Part shown: positions 16,891 to 26,244 of the stretch, piece by piece | Numbering within the stretch: position 1 is the stretch's first letter | Layout: every line of letters begins with the position of its first letter | DNA from: Pseudomonas sp. 7P_10.2_Bac1 | GTDB taxonomy: Bacteria > Pseudomonadota > Gammaproteobacteria > Pseudomonadales > Pseudomonadaceae | NCBI RefSeq assembly: GCF_025465935.1 | Contig: NZ_JANLNV010000005.1 | Location: 1 to 64,000 of the forward strand | DNA length: 64,000 nucleotides | Direction of reading: 5' to 3' | Program-made: the position numbers and the translations under genes | The notes under the pieces: model-generated | What the model saw: only the letters and a program-made list of their open reading frames with translations | What the model was told of the DNA's origin: nothing | The model's database searches: none

Positions 16891-18204
16891 ATGAAGAAGG
16901 CAAAACTCAGCCTCGCCTGGCAGATCCTAATCGGTCTGGTCCTCGGGATTGCAATCGGCGCACTGCTCAACCATTTCAGTGCTGAAAAGGCCTGGTGGAT
17001 CAGTAACGTCCTGCAGCCTGCAGGCGATATCTTTATCCGTCTGATCAAGATGATCGTAATCCCAATCGTGATTTCTTCACTGGTTGTCGGGATTGCAGGC
17101 GTGGGAGATGCGAAGAAACTCGGTCGCATCGGTCTTAAAACAATTATCTACTTCGAAGTGGTTACCACCATTGCGATCTTGGTCGGCCTGGTGCTGGCCA
17201 ACGTGTTCCACCCGGGCGCCGGGATCGACATGAGCACCCTGGGCACGGTAGATATCTCCAAATATGAAGCCACTGCCGCAGAGGTCCAGCATGAACACGC
17301 GTTCATCGAGACCATCCTCAATCTGATCCCTTCCAACATTTTCGCGTCCATGGCACGCGGTGAAATGCTGCCGATCATCTTCTTCTCGGTACTCTTCGGT
17401 CTTGGCTTGTCGAGCCTGAACGCCGAGCTGCGCGACCCGCTGGTGAAAACCTTCCAGGGCGTGTCCGAGTCGATGTTCAAAGTCACTCACATGATCATGA
17501 ACTACGCACCAATCGGTGTGTTTGCGCTGATCGCCGTGACCGTTGCCAACTTCGGTTTCGCCTCGCTGCTGCCATTGGCCAAGCTAGTGATTCTGGTGTA
17601 CGCGGCCATTATCTTCTTCGCCTTCGCGGTACTGGGCATAATCGCCAAGCTGTTCGGCTTCTCGGTGATCAAGCTGATGCGCATCTTCAAGGATGAGCTG
17701 GTACTGGCTTACTCCACCGCCAGTTCCGAAACCGTATTGCCACGCGTGATCGAGAAGATGGAAGCCTACGGTTGTCCGAAAGCGATCTGCAGCTTCGTCG
17801 TACCGACCGGCTACTCGTTCAACCTGGACGGCTCGACCCTGTACCAGAGCATTGCGGCCATCTTTATTGCTCAGTTGTATGGCATCGACCTGTCGATCAG
17901 CCAGCAACTGCTGCTGGTCCTGACCTTGATGGTCACCTCCAAAGGCATCGCCGGCGTACCGGGCGTGTCCTTCGTGGTGCTGCTGGCCACCTTGGGCAGC
18001 GTCGGTATCCCGCTGGAAGGTCTGGCCTTCATCGCCGGTGTAGACCGTGTGATGGACATGGCGCGTACCGCCCTGAACGTGATTGGTAACGCCCTGGCGG
18101 TACTGGTGATCTCGCGTTGGGAAGGCATGTACGACGACGCCAAAGGCCAGCGTTACTGGAACTCGCTGCCACACTGGCGCAGCAAGGAAGCCGCCAAGGG
18201 TTAA
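16891..18204 (+). CDS. gltP: glutamate/aspartate:proton symporter GltP
   Basis: An inner-membrane dicarboxylate/amino-acid:cation symporter (DAACS family), 437 aa. Hallmarks are the serine-rich re-entrant region YSTASSETVLPRV (about 275), the GYSFNLDGST motif (about 310), the second hairpin SKGIAGVPG (about 350) and the substrate-binding DRVMDMARTALNVIGN (about 390). The start follows AAGTAAGGGTAATGAC. A strong terminator ends the transcript. Confidence 0.93.
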   Translation: MKKAKLSLAWQILIGLVLGIAIGALLNHFSAEKAWWISNVLQPAGDIFIRLIKMIVIPIVISSLVVGIAGVGDAKKLGRIGLKTIIYFEVVTTIAILVGLVLANVFHPGAGIDMSTLGTVDISKYEATAAEVQHEHAFIETILNLIPSNIFASMARGEMLPIIFFSVLFGLGLSSLNAELRDPLVKTFQGVSESMFKVTHMIMNYAPIGVFALIAVTVANFGFASLLPLAKLVILVYAAIIFFAFAVLGIIAKLFGFSVIKLMRIFKDELVLAYSTASSETVLPRVIEKMEAYGCPKAICSFVVPTGYSFNLDGSTLYQSIAAIFIAQLYGIDLSISQQLLLVLTLMVTSKGIAGVPGVSFVVLLATLGSVGIPLEGLAFIAGVDRVMDMARTALNVIGNALAVLVISRWEGMYDDAKGQRYWNSLPHWRSKEAAKG

Positions 18205-18231
18205 TCACCTGAGCAGGCGCTTCACCTCCCT

Positions 18232-18262
18232 AAACCCCGGACTTGTCCGGGGTTTGTTGTTT
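18232..18262 (+). terminator. terminator of gltP
   Basis: An 11-bp perfect stem, AAACCCCGGAC (18232-18242) with GTCCGGGGTTT (18245-18255), followed by a T-rich stretch. Confidence 0.8.
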
Positions 18263-18309
18263 CTGAGGTGGGACCGGTATCATTTGCCGTACTTTTCAGG
18301 AGTTTCCCG

Positions 18310-19539
18310 ATGCTTAACGGCCTATGGCTCAGCTTTTTTTTTGTCGCCACCGTATCGGCGTTTGCCCAATGGCTGGTAGGGGGCGATGCCGGGATCTTCG
18401 CGGCGATAGTTGAAAGCATTTTTGCCATGGCCAAGCTGTCGGTTGAGGTGATGGTGCTGCTGTTTGGCACGCTGACCCTGTGGTTGGGGTTTCTGCGCAT
18501 TGCCGAAAAGGCCGGCATCGTCGACTGGCTGGGCAGGGCGCTAGGGCCGCTGTTCAAGCGCCTGATGCCTGAAGTCCCGCCCGGCCACCCAGCCCTGGGC
18601 TTTATTACCCTGAACTTCGCCGCTAACGGCCTGGGCCTGGACAATGCCGCCACGCCGATCGGCCTCAAGGCCATGCGCGCGCTGCAAGAGCTGAACCCCA
18701 GCCCGACCAGCGCCAGTAATGCGCAAATCCTGTTTCTGGTGCTCAACGCCTCGTCGCTGACCCTGCTGCCCGTCACGATCTTTATGTATCGCGCCCAGCA
18801 AGGCGCGCCAGACCCCACGCTGGTGTTCCTGCCGATTCTGCTGGCCACCAGCGCCTCGACCCTGGTGGGGTTGCTCTCGGTGGCCATCGTGCAGCGCCTG
18901 CGGCTCTGGGACCCGGTAGTACTGGCGTATCTGGTACCGGGGGCATTGATTCTGGGCGGCTTCATGGCGTTGCTGGGGAGCCTGTCAGCGGCGGCGCTGG
19001 CCAGCCTGTCCTCGATCCTGGGCAACTTGACGCTGTTCGGGCTGATCATGCTGTTTCTGGTGATTGGCGCACTGCGCAAGGTCAAGGTCTACGAGGCGTT
19101 CGTCGAGGGCGCCAAAGAAGGCTTCGACGTGGCCAAGAACCTGCTGCCGTATCTGGTGGCGATGCTCTGCGCGGTGGGCGTCCTGCGCGCTTCAGGGGCA
19201 CTGGACTTTGGCCTGGACGGCATTCGTCATCTGGTCGAGTGGCTGGGCTGGGACACGCGCTTTGTCGATGCGTTGCCGACGGCGATGGTCAAACCGTTTT
19301 CGGGAAGCGCAGCACGGGCGTTGCTGATTGAAACCATGCAGACCAAAGGCGTGGACAGCTTCCCGGCGCTGGTGGCGGCGACGGTGCAGGGCAGTACTGA
19401 GACTACCTTCTATGTGCTGGCGGTGTACTTCGGCGCCGTCGGCATCCAGCGCGCGCGCCACGCCGTAGGCTGCGCCCTGTTGGCCGAATTCGCAGGCGTC
19501 GTGGCGGCGATTGCCGTGTGCTACTGGTTCTTTGGCTAA
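18310..19539 (+). CDS. fused SpmA/SpmB-like nucleoside-recognition (Gate) membrane protein
   Basis: A 409-aa polytopic inner-membrane protein with two Gate/nucleoside-recognition halves. The first half carries FITLNFAANGLGLDNAATPIG (SpmA-like). The second carries KPFSGSAARALLIETM and TVQGSTETTFYVLAVYFG (SpmB-like). Such fused proteins are common in proteobacteria and are thought to transport an unidentified solute. I start at the ATG at 18310, 4 bp after AGGAG, rather than at an earlier frame start. It is convergent with the SCP2-like gene across a long palindrome. Confidence 0.85.
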   Translation: MLNGLWLSFFFVATVSAFAQWLVGGDAGIFAAIVESIFAMAKLSVEVMVLLFGTLTLWLGFLRIAEKAGIVDWLGRALGPLFKRLMPEVPPGHPALGFITLNFAANGLGLDNAATPIGLKAMRALQELNPSPTSASNAQILFLVLNASSLTLLPVTIFMYRAQQGAPDPTLVFLPILLATSASTLVGLLSVAIVQRLRLWDPVVLAYLVPGALILGGFMALLGSLSAAALASLSSILGNLTLFGLIMLFLVIGALRKVKVYEAFVEGAKEGFDVAKNLLPYLVAMLCAVGVLRASGALDFGLDGIRHLVEWLGWDTRFVDALPTAMVKPFSGSAARALLIETMQTKGVDSFPALVAATVQGSTETTFYVLAVYFGAVGIQRARHAVGCALLAEFAGVVAAIAVCYWFFG

Positions 19540-19544
19540 ACCGC

Positions 19545-19610
19545 GCAGGAGCGAGCTTGCCTCGCGATCTTTTGATCTTAAAGAAGATCGCGAGGCAAGC
19601 TCGCTCCTGC
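19545..19610. repeat. REP palindrome, family B, perfect 27-bp arms
   Basis: GCAGGAGCGAGCTTGCC at the left end begins a 27-base arm that is perfectly repeated in inverse orientation at the right end, with a 12-base loop. It lies between convergent genes and could terminate both. Other copies or half copies of this family are at 25434-25467, 30341-30392, 37278-37310 and 61729-61744. Confidence 0.88.
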
Positions 19611-19620
19611 GGATTGGGGA

Positions 19621-20001
19621 TCAAGCCTTCGGCTTTTTACGCGGCTTGAGGTACTTGGTCAGACCCTGGAACCAGATGACCTGCGCCGGGTTGCCCTTGA
19701 TCTGAATCGACTTGTCCTGAATCCCGGTCATGAACGCCAGTTGCTTGTTCTTGGCTTGCATCGTGGCGAAGCCGTAGGCTGCGTCTTTAAAAGCGATGGC
19801 AAACACCGGATCCGGGTATACGCCCGAATGGCTGGTAATACGCTGGTTTTTAACCTTGAAGTGACGGGCCACTGTGCCGTCGAGAGTTTGCAGCTGGAAA
19901 ACCATGTCCTTATCAACCAACTGCTGTTGAAAAGCCGGGTTTTTACGGCTGGCTTTGCTCATCAGCAAGCCCAGCATCCAGAGCAGAAAACGAAATTTCA
20001 T
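19621..20001 (-). CDS. SCP2-like lipid-binding domain protein
   Basis: A 126-aa protein with a hydrophobic N-terminus (MKFRFLLWMLGLLM) and a single domain resembling SCP2/sterol-carrier folds (DMVFQLQTLDGTVARHFKVKN, PDPVFAIAFKDAAYGFATM, IQIKGNPAQVIWFQGL). A basic KPRKKPKA tail ends it. It may bind lipid at the membrane; no substrate is known. The ATG at 20001 is preferred to a longer frame start at 20106 because the extension lacks domain similarity. Confidence 0.75.
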   Translation of the reverse strand: MKFRFLLWMLGLLMSKASRKNPAFQQQLVDKDMVFQLQTLDGTVARHFKVKNQRITSHSGVYPDPVFAIAFKDAAYGFATMQAKNKQLAFMTGIQDKSIQIKGNPAQVIWFQGLTKYLKPRKKPKA

Positions 20002-20139
20002 GTACGCGGCCTCGGGAAAAAATAAATAGCCGGCGCAGTGTAACGATTTGCAGGAAGAACGCCATATATCCGAAGAATTAGGCGCAGATAGACGGTTTTT
20101 TGCCACTTATGGCCGCATGATCAGCCAATTTATCACCCA

Positions 20140-20165
20140 GCGCGGGCAAGCCAGCCTGCCCGCGC
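20140..20165 (-). terminator. stem-loop downstream of hupA
   Basis: GCGCGGGCA and TGCCCGCGC form a perfect 9-bp stem with an 8-base loop, 34 bp past the hupA stop. There is no T-run on the minus strand, so terminator function is only likely. Confidence 0.5.
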
Positions 20166-20199
20166 CTCAAAGCCGCTTCGCATCGCGGCCGTGCCCGGC

Positions 20200-20475
20200 T
20201 TATGGGTTGACGCTGTCTTTGAGGAATTTGCCAGGTTTGAAGGCCACGGTGTTGCTGGCTTTGATTTTCACCGGTTCACCGGTTTGCGGGTTTTGCCCGG
20301 TACGCGCACCGCGATGGCGCTGGATAAAAGTACCGAAACCGACCAGCGTGACGCTGTCTTTACGATGCAGCGCGTTGGTGATTTCTTCGAGCACTGCATT
20401 CAGCACGCGGCTGGCTTGCTCTTTAGTGAGGTCAGCTTTTTCAGCAATAGCGGCGGCGAGTTCTGGTTTACGCAT
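20200..20475 (-). CDS. hupA: HU-family nucleoid protein
   Basis: A 91-aa histone-like DNA-bending protein. It shows the family pattern MRKPELAAAIAEKADLTKEQA, GFGTFIQRHRGARTGQNPQTGEP (the DNA-binding arm with the NPQTGE signature) and VAFKPGKFLKD. Location beside the rubredoxin reductase gene matches one of the three Pseudomonas HU genes. It appears to be a single-gene unit with a stem-loop after it. Confidence 0.94.
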   Translation of the reverse strand: MRKPELAAAIAEKADLTKEQASRVLNAVLEEITNALHRKDSVTLVGFGTFIQRHRGARTGQNPQTGEPVKIKASNTVAFKPGKFLKDSVNP

Positions 20476-20665
20476 GATGAAGCCTCTTTGACGGTTTTTT
20501 GTTGTTATGTCCGTGCTGCTCTTCTATGGAGCAGCGACCAAGGCGCCGCAGGCTCTACTCTGCGGCAGACCGGTGTGAGGATGGCACGCGACCAAGACAC
20601 GCGCCACCCTCTACAGTCGCTTTGTTGAGTCAAGGCAATGGCGTATACGACAAAAGATAGAGCAT

Positions 20666-21814
20666 TTACGCCAACAACGCGGGGAGCTCTTTGTTAAGCG
20701 CCAATTTTTCGCGAACCGCCTCACCCGTCAGGGCATAGCCAAGCAATTTGCCCTGCGCATCGCGACACAGCGCTTTAATGTCTGCACCTTGGCCCTCCAC
20801 GGTCCAGACACCTTCATAGCCCTGCGGAACCGGCGAAACCACCAGCGGGCATACCGGAGTCTTCACCGTGATCGGCATGGCCCCGTAGCTGACCGCCACC
20901 GGGTTGCCCGTCAGGGTTTGCGCCAGCGCCCGTGCACAGCTCATCAACGGCATCACATACAACAAGCTCAAGCCATCGACCTGCGCGCAGTCACCCAGCG
21001 CGTAGATATTGTCGTGGGAGGTCTTGAGGTGGCGATCCACTTCGATACCGCGGTTGACCCGAAGGCCAGCAGCGGCCGCCAGATCAGTACGCGGGCGCAA
21101 GCCAATGGCCGACACCACCACATCACAGCGAATGACGCTGGCGTCCGACAAGTGCGCCTCAAGCCCATCCTCGGTGCGCTGCAAACGCGTGAGCACCGGC
21201 CCGAGATGAAAGCGTGCGCCCAGGCTTTCCAGCCCCGATTGCACGGCAGCCGCGGCGGCAGGGTGAAGCAGGGTAGGCATCACTTGCTCACAAGGCGCCA
21301 CCAGATCGACCTCATACCCACCCGCGATCAAATCGTTGGCGAATTCACAGCCGATCAGACCGACCCCCAAGATCAGCACGCGACGCTTGCCTGCTGCCGC
21401 CGCGCGAAAGCGAGCGTAGTCTTCAAGGTCGTTGATCGAAAAAATCGCGTCCTGGGCATCGCCCTCTACCGGCACCATCACCGATTGTGCGCCCCAGGCC
21501 AGCACCAGATCGCGATAAGGGACGGCTTCTTCACCGATCCACAGTTGCTTGTGGCCCGGATCAATCCCGCTGACACGGGTATGCGTGCGCACCTGCGCCT
21601 TGAGCTGCTCGGCCATGGCGCCGGGCAGGGCCATGCTCAAGCCGTCAGCTTCTTTGTTCTTGCCAAAGCCGGTCGACAGCATTGGCTTGGAGTAGGAGCG
21701 CCCATCATCAGCGGTGATCAATAGCAGCGGTGTTTCGCTGTCCAGCTTGCGAAACTCCCGGGCCAGGTTATAGCCCGCCAGGCCTGTGCCAACGATCACA
21801 ACAGGTGCGCTCAT
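20666..21814 (-). CDS. rubB: rubredoxin reductase (FAD-dependent)
   Basis: Transfers electrons from NAD(P)H to rubredoxin. The 382-aa product has an N-terminal FAD motif [13 protein letters not shown], an NAD-binding motif [12 protein letters not shown] (about 150) and the second FAD motif YALGDCAQ (about 275). The ATG at 21814 (MSAPVVIVG) fits the family better than the start six codons upstream. The rubredoxin gene lies 35 bp upstream, so the pair forms a functional operon that can feed oxygen-dependent hydroxylases or oxygen detoxification. Confidence 0.94.
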   Translation of the reverse strand: MSAPVVIVGTGLAGYNLAREFRKLDSETPLLLITADDGRSYSKPMLSTGFGKNKEADGLSMALPGAMAEQLKAQVRTHTRVSGIDPGHKQLWIGEEAVPYRDLVLAWGAQSVMVPVEGDAQDAIFSINDLEDYARFRAAAAGKRRVLILGVGLIGCEFANDLIAGGYEVDLVAPCEQVMPTLLHPAAAAAVQSGLESLGARFHLGPVLTRLQRTEDGLEAHLSDASVIRCDVVVSAIGLRPRTDLAAAAGLRVNRGIEVDRHLKTSHDNIYALGDCAQVDGLSLLYVMPLMSCARALAQTLTGNPVAVSYGAMPITVKTPVCPLVVSPVPQGYEGVWTVEGQGADIKALCRDAQGKLLGYALTGEAVREKLALNKELPALLA

Positions 21815-21849
21815 GCCAATCTCCAGGTTCAATCAATTAAATAAGGGAA

Positions 21850-22017
21850 TCAGTCGATTTCGATCATTTCGAAATCCATTTTGCCGACGCCGCAATCAGG
21901 GCACAGCCAGTCTTCAGGTACGTCTTGCCACAACGTGCCGGGGGCGATGCCATCATCCGGCCAGCCATCGGCTTCGTTGTAAATCAGTCCACAGACGATG
22001 CATTGCCACTTTTTCAT
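21850..22017 (-). CDS. rubA: rubredoxin
   Basis: A 55-aa iron protein with the two Cys knuckles CIVCGLIY (about 6-9) and LCPDCG (about 39-42) that bind one iron, and the conserved WQDVPEDW segment between them. It is an electron carrier for the reductase gene 35 bp downstream. A GGAAATACC stretch precedes the start. Confidence 0.95.
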   Translation of the reverse strand: MKKWQCIVCGLIYNEADGWPDDGIAPGTLWQDVPEDWLCPDCGVGKMDFEMIEID

Positions 22018-22218
22018 GGGGGTATTTCCTTTCGTTCAGGCTTGGGCGAGGGCACAGGCTCTTGTGAAATGGCTGTGTTGCTCGCGGAATTCAGGGCGTT
22101 TGTACTGATCAATACCGCCAGATGCAAGCACGAACACTGCCTGGTGGCCCTTTGGCGCTCAACCAAGGATCAGCGTGATAAGCTCGCCGGCCTCAATGGC
22201 TGCCAATTATGACCCACT

Positions 22219-22782
22219 GTGCCGCACATAACTTCTACGCTGCTCTCGCCTGCCTGGCTTGAGCAAAGCGAACTTCCTGCGCCGCCTGACGAACTGACCC
22301 TCGACTGGTTGTTCGATCAAGGCTCCCTGACACAACGCCTTACCGCACTTTCAGACGGCTCCTTTAGTGTGCTTCCGCTTTTCGAAGGCTGGCAGACGCT
22401 GCGTGCCGACGAATGTGCCGCCCTCGACTTGCCAGACAACAGCCACGGCTGGGTGCGCGAAGTCCATTTACGCGGGCATCAGCAACCCTGGGTATTTGCC
22501 CGCAGTGTCGCCGCAGAAAGTGTTCTGCAAATAGGTGGCTTTGACATGGAAGCGCTGGGGGCTCGCTCATTGGGCGGGTTGCTGTTTAGTGATAACGCCT
22601 TTGAACGCGGGCCCATGCAGGTATGCCAATACCCGCGCAGCGGGTTACCTGTGACCGATCAGACAGACGGCCTGTGGGCACGCCGCTCGCGTTTCTCCCG
22701 AGGCCCGCTGAGCGTACTGGTGGCTGAAGTCTTCTTACCTTCTATGTGGGCCGCCCTGAGTGCCCGGTCGGAGAACAACTGA
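22219..22782 (+). CDS. ubiC: chorismate lyase UbiC
   Basis: Converts chorismate to 4-hydroxybenzoate plus pyruvate, the first step of ubiquinone synthesis. The 187-aa product matches the family with WVREVHLRG (about 75) and [17 protein letters not shown] (about 115-130), including the catalytic Arg and late Glu (VAEVFLPS). The GTG start has no convincing ribosome site, so the start is uncertain by some residues. The stop overlaps the ubiA start (ATGA), giving the expected ubiC-ubiA operon. Confidence 0.93.
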   Translation: MPHITSTLLSPAWLEQSELPAPPDELTLDWLFDQGSLTQRLTALSDGSFSVLPLFEGWQTLRADECAALDLPDNSHGWVREVHLRGHQQPWVFARSVAAESVLQIGGFDMEALGARSLGGLLFSDNAFERGPMQVCQYPRSGLPVTDQTDGLWARRSRFSRGPLSVLVAEVFLPSMWAALSARSENN

Positions 22783-23672
22783 TGTACGTGAGCCTGCTCA
22801 AATCACTCAATCGCTTGAACCCGCGTGCCTGGGACTTCATCCAACTGAGCCGCATGGACAAGCCCATCGGCATTTACCTGCTGCTGTGGCCAACCCTGTG
22901 GGCTTTGTGGATTGCCGCCAAGGGCGTGCCTTCACCAGGTCTTCTGCTGATCTTTGTGCTCGGCGTGATCCTCACACGGGCAGGCGGCTGCGTGATCAAC
23001 GACTTTGCCGACCGCAAGGTTGATGGCCACGTCAAACGGACCGAACAACGGCCTTTGGCCAGCGGAAAAATCACCAGTAAAGAAGCCTTGGTGTTTTTTG
23101 CGCTACTCATGGGCATCAGCTTCCTGCTGGTGCTGTGCACAAATGCCACAACGATATGGCTGTCATTCGGCGGCCTCGCGCTGGCGGCCAGTTACCCGTT
23201 CATGAAGCGCTACACCTACTACCCGCAAGTGGTCCTGGGTGCGGCGTTCTCGTGGGGCATGCCCATGGCCTTTACCGCCGAGACCGGCAGCGTGCCTGCA
23301 GCGGCGTGGTTGCTGTACATCGCCAACCTGCTGTGGACCGTGGGGTACGACACCTATTACGCCATGACGGACCGCGAAGACGACCTGAAAATCGGCGTCA
23401 AATCCACCGCCATCCTGTTTGGCGACGCCGATCGCGTGATCATCCTTGGCCTGCAAGGACTGTCGCTGGGTTGCCTGCTGCTGGCCGGCGGGCAATTCGA
23501 CCTCGGCGGCTGGTTCCACCTCGGCCTGCTGGTGGCTGCGGGCTGCTACCTCTGGGAATTCTGGTACACCCGCAACCGCGAACCGCAACGCTGCTTCCAG
23601 GCGTTTCTGCACAACCACTGGGCTGGATTGGCGATCTTTGTGGGCATCGTGCTGAACTACGCACTGAATTAA
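22782..23672 (+). CDS. ubiA: 4-hydroxybenzoate polyprenyltransferase UbiA
   Basis: An integral membrane prenyltransferase that attaches the polyprenyl tail to 4-hydroxybenzoate. The 296-aa product has the two Asp-rich motifs [11 protein letters not shown] (about 72) and [12 protein letters not shown] (about 195) that bind magnesium-diphosphate, and about eight membrane helices. The ATG at 22782 ([19 protein letters not shown]) overlaps the ubiC stop, indicating coupling. Confidence 0.96.
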   Translation: MYVSLLKSLNRLNPRAWDFIQLSRMDKPIGIYLLLWPTLWALWIAAKGVPSPGLLLIFVLGVILTRAGGCVINDFADRKVDGHVKRTEQRPLASGKITSKEALVFFALLMGISFLLVLCTNATTIWLSFGGLALAASYPFMKRYTYYPQVVLGAAFSWGMPMAFTAETGSVPAAAWLLYIANLLWTVGYDTYYAMTDREDDLKIGVKSTAILFGDADRVIILGLQGLSLGCLLLAGGQFDLGGWFHLGLLVAAGCYLWEFWYTRNREPQRCFQAFLHNHWAGLAIFVGIVLNYALN

Positions 23673-23680
23673 CGCAACCT

Positions 23681-23770
23681 CCCTGCAATTGGCGCGATGC
23701 AGGGGATTCAGCGGGTAGAGCGCACTCTTGGTAAGGGTGAGGTGGGAGGTTCGAGCCCTTCCCGGCCAAT
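23681..23770 (+). ncRNA. tRNA-Thr(GGT)-like element, probably not a normal tRNA
   Basis: Around 23716-23760 the sequence carries a D-arm end (GGTAGAGCGC), an anticodon stem-loop CACTC-TTGGTAA-GGGTG (anticodon GGT) and a T-arm GGAGG-TTCGAGC-CCTTCC. An outer pairing ATTGGC (23688-23693) with GCCAAT (23765-23770) resembles an acceptor. The 5' half is abnormal: about seven extra bases, acceptor mismatches, TCA instead of CCA, and an alternative perfect hairpin CCCTGCA/TGCAGGG (23681-23687 with 23698-23704). I call it a pseudo-tRNA or tRNA-mimic RNA. Confidence 0.6.
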
Positions 23771-23778
23771 CATTGCTT

Positions 23779-24372
23779 TCAACGCTGCAGGGGAGGTGAC
23801 TGTTTCAACGACCACGGGCAGTAACACCCCACGGCCAGTGCATGGGTGGCATTGACGCTGCGGCCTTGGGTCAAGGCTTGCAGCACAGGTTCGATGAAGC
23901 TGTTGCTGGCGTTACAGGTGGCACCTTCGCTGTAGGGGCCAAAGTAGGCCAGTTGGCCACTGCGGTCCCAGATGGCAACCGCCGGGCTGACGCTCAGGTG
24001 GTCGGCGCCGGGCAGGGTGGTCAGGGGTTTGATCGCGCCCAGGCTGGCAGGCAATTGGCCTTGGCTGCCGGGCTTTTGCACGGCATAGAATTCGACACCT
24101 TGGGGTACGTAGGTCGCCAGCAACTCGCTCAGGTGTTGCTGGTTGCCCACATTGCACGGGCAGGCCGGGTCCCAGAAGTGCACCACGCGAATCGGTCCCG
24201 GGCCGGACAGTTCAACAGGCAGGGCCAGTACATCTCCAGCGAACACTGCGCTCTGCTCGCTGAAGGCGCGAATGTAGCGCCCTTGAAACCAGTCGTAAGC
24301 GGCCCACAATCCCACCGCGCAAGTCAGCACCAGCAGGCAGGCTAGCCAGGTTTTGGTAGCAGGTACAGGCAT
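23779..24372 (-). CDS. DUF6436 thioredoxin-like membrane-anchored protein
   Basis: A 197-aa protein with one N-terminal membrane anchor (WLACLLVLTCAVGLWAAY) and a thioredoxin-fold-like periplasmic domain. The segment RVVHFWDPACPCNVGNQ (about 66-80) places a CxC pair where thioredoxins have CxxC. YFGPYSEGATCNASNS and VGCYCPW add further cysteines. The family is annotated as DUF6436. A redox role is inferred from the fold and cysteines, not shown. Confidence 0.8.
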   Translation of the reverse strand: MPVPATKTWLACLLVLTCAVGLWAAYDWFQGRYIRAFSEQSAVFAGDVLALPVELSGPGPIRVVHFWDPACPCNVGNQQHLSELLATYVPQGVEFYAVQKPGSQGQLPASLGAIKPLTTLPGADHLSVSPAVAIWDRSGQLAYFGPYSEGATCNASNSFIEPVLQALTQGRSVNATHALAVGCYCPWSLKQSPPLQR

Positions 24373-24481
24373 GCAAAATGCTCCTGAAAGGGCGCGTAGC
24401 TTGCCATGCTTAAACTGACAGCAGAATATCGTCGGTCTATAAAGACTGTTCTGCCTTCATGCCCTTCTGTTTGGAACCCCT

Positions 24482-25423
24482 ATGTCTGTTGCGTTTTCCC
24501 CCGAGTCCTTGCGCCCCCGTTTGCAGCCCTTGGTCGCAGGTCAGCCTTTATCGAGCGAGGATCTGGCGTATCAGCATTTTTACGGGCTGGACTTCCCGCA
24601 GCGCGCGGCGCCAGTGCGGCGACAACTGGGCCGTTTCAATGCGGCAGGTTATGACCTGGTCAGCCAGGTCTGGTGGCCGGACTCCACGCCCGTGGCCACG
24701 CTATTTGTGATCCACGGCTTTTACGACCACATGGGCTTGTATCGTCACGTGATCGAGTGGGGCCTGGACCACGGCTTTGTGGTCATTTCCTGCGACTTGC
24801 CGGGGCATGGTCTGTCGAGTGGGGAGCGCGCCAGCATTGGCGACTTTTATCAGTATCAGGAGGCGCTGCAAGGTCTGTTTATCGAAGCTCAATCCTTGGC
24901 CTTGCCGCAGCCCTGGCACTTGATCGGGCAAAGCACCGGCGGCGCGGTGGTACTCGACCACTTGCTGCGCCACGGGGATCAGACCCCGGCCCAAGGCCAG
25001 GCGGTGTTGATGGCGCCACTGGTGCGGCCCAAGGATTGGCAGTGGTCAAGGTTCAGCTATTACCTGCTCCGGCCTTTCGTCAAAGGCATTGAGCGACGCT
25101 TCAGCGAAAACACCAACGACCCGGAATTCATGCCGTTCCTGCAGGCTGACCCTCTGCAACCCGTGCGCCTGCCCACCGCCTGGGTCGGCGCCATGGCGCG
25201 CTGGATCCCCCGCGTCGAAGCCTTGGCTCCGTGCGCCCGCCAGCCCTTGGTGATTCAGGGCCAGGCGGATAAAACCGTGGATTGGGAACACAACCTCAAG
25301 GTGCTGGACGCCAAGTTCAATCACCCCCAGGTACTGCTGATCCCCAAGGCCCGACACCATCTGGCCAATGAAACCGCCGACATTCGGGCGCAGTATTTCG
25401 CGTTTCTGGATCAACACTTCTGA
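24482..25423 (+). CDS. alpha/beta hydrolase (lysophospholipase/monoglyceride lipase-like)
   Basis: A 313-aa serine hydrolase of the Hydrolase_4 type. The nucleophile elbow is GQSTG (about 140), the oxyanion region IHGFYDHMGLY (about 75) and the likely Asp/His are in QGQADKTVDW (about 262) and KARHHLANE (about 295). No signal peptide is evident, so it is probably cytoplasmic. The substrate is probably a lipid ester; this is inference from the family. Confidence 0.82.
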   Translation: MSVAFSPESLRPRLQPLVAGQPLSSEDLAYQHFYGLDFPQRAAPVRRQLGRFNAAGYDLVSQVWWPDSTPVATLFVIHGFYDHMGLYRHVIEWGLDHGFVVISCDLPGHGLSSGERASIGDFYQYQEALQGLFIEAQSLALPQPWHLIGQSTGGAVVLDHLLRHGDQTPAQGQAVLMAPLVRPKDWQWSRFSYYLLRPFVKGIERRFSENTNDPEFMPFLQADPLQPVRLPTAWVGAMARWIPRVEALAPCARQPLVIQGQADKTVDWEHNLKVLDAKFNHPQVLLIPKARHHLANETADIRAQYFAFLDQHF

Positions 25424-25433
25424 CCCAATCCCC

Positions 25434-25467
25434 CTGTAGGAGCGAGCTTGCCTCGCGATCTTTTGAC
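25434..25467. repeat. REP half-element, family B
   Basis: TGTAGGAGCGAGCTTGCC followed by TCGCGATCTTTTGA, one arm of the palindrome seen complete at 19545-19610. It follows the hydrolase stop by 10 bp. Confidence 0.75.
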
Positions 25468-25485
25468 CTTGATCTCTCAAATCAA

Positions 25486-25582
25486 AAGCACCCTCACCCT
25501 AGCCCTCTCCCGAAGGAGAGGGAACCGATTGGGGGATGCTTTCGATTATCGGCGGCCTGACAGCGCGGCGTCGAAGACGGGA
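25486..25582. repeat. intergenic repeat, family C (copy 1)
   Basis: Contains the palindrome CCCTCTCCCGAAGGAGAGGG and ends in GCGGCGTCGAAGACGGG. In reverse orientation the same arrangement (TTCGACGCC, then about 70 bases, then the CCTTCGGG palindrome and CTAGGGTGAGGG) appears at 37032-37155. A partial relative is at 61595-61668. Confidence 0.7.
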
Positions 25583-25599
25583 ATATCCCTCCTACAGCT

Positions 25600-26088
25600 T
25601 TAATCCGGAATCGGCAGGTTGAGGCTTTCTTTGACCTCTTCCATCACGATGTAGCTCTTGGACTCGCGCACGTGGGGCAGCTTGAGCAAAATGTCGCCCA
25701 GCAGCTTGCGATACGACGCCATCTCGCTGATCCGCGCCTTGACCAAATAGTCGAAGTCACCGGACACCAGGTGGCACTCCAATACATGCGGCAGCTTGAG
25801 CACAGCACGTCGGAATTCTTCGAAGGTATCGCCTGATTTGTAGTCCAGGCTGATCTCGACAAACACCAGCAAACTGCCCTGCAAATGTTGCGGATTGAGA
25901 CGGGCGTTGTAGCCCATGATGATCCCTTCACGTTCCAGTCGACGGACCCGCTCGGTGCACGGCGTGGTCGACAGCCCGACTTTCTCCCCCAGCTCGGTAA
26001 ACGAGATGCGCCCGTCCGCCTGCAAAATGCGCAAAATATTGCGGTCGATCTTGTCTAATTCACGCTTTGTTTGGTGATTTGTACGCAT
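25600..26088 (-). CDS. dadR: Lrp/AsnC-family regulator DadR
   Basis: The activator of the D-alanine catabolic genes, responsive to L-alanine in related bacteria. The 162-aa product has an N-terminal winged HTH (LDKIDRNILRILQADGRISFTELGEKVGLSTTP) and a C-terminal RAM ligand-binding domain (GDFDYLVKARISEM). It is transcribed divergently from dadA across 156 bp, the usual arrangement for direct control. Confidence 0.93.
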   Translation of the reverse strand: MRTNHQTKRELDKIDRNILRILQADGRISFTELGEKVGLSTTPCTERVRRLEREGIIMGYNARLNPQHLQGSLLVFVEISLDYKSGDTFEEFRRAVLKLPHVLECHLVSGDFDYLVKARISEMASYRKLLGDILLKLPHVRESKSYIVMEEVKESLNLPIPD

Positions 26089-26244
26089 AGGAGATTCTCC
26101 TTTGTCAAAAGCGTTTTAGCCGAGAATTGTCGCCAAATATAGCTGGTTATACAGTGAAACTCACTGGCTAAAGCTTCTTATACTGCGCGCATCTTCGCTT
26201 TGAATAATAAACGTCTGCGGCGGGCCGCGATGAGGGATAAAAAT

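Noticed and set aside
23681..23770. A normal tRNA-Thr gene with an attached genomic island
   Set aside because: The acceptor stem and 5' half are abnormal, and there is no integrase or flanking direct repeat near it.
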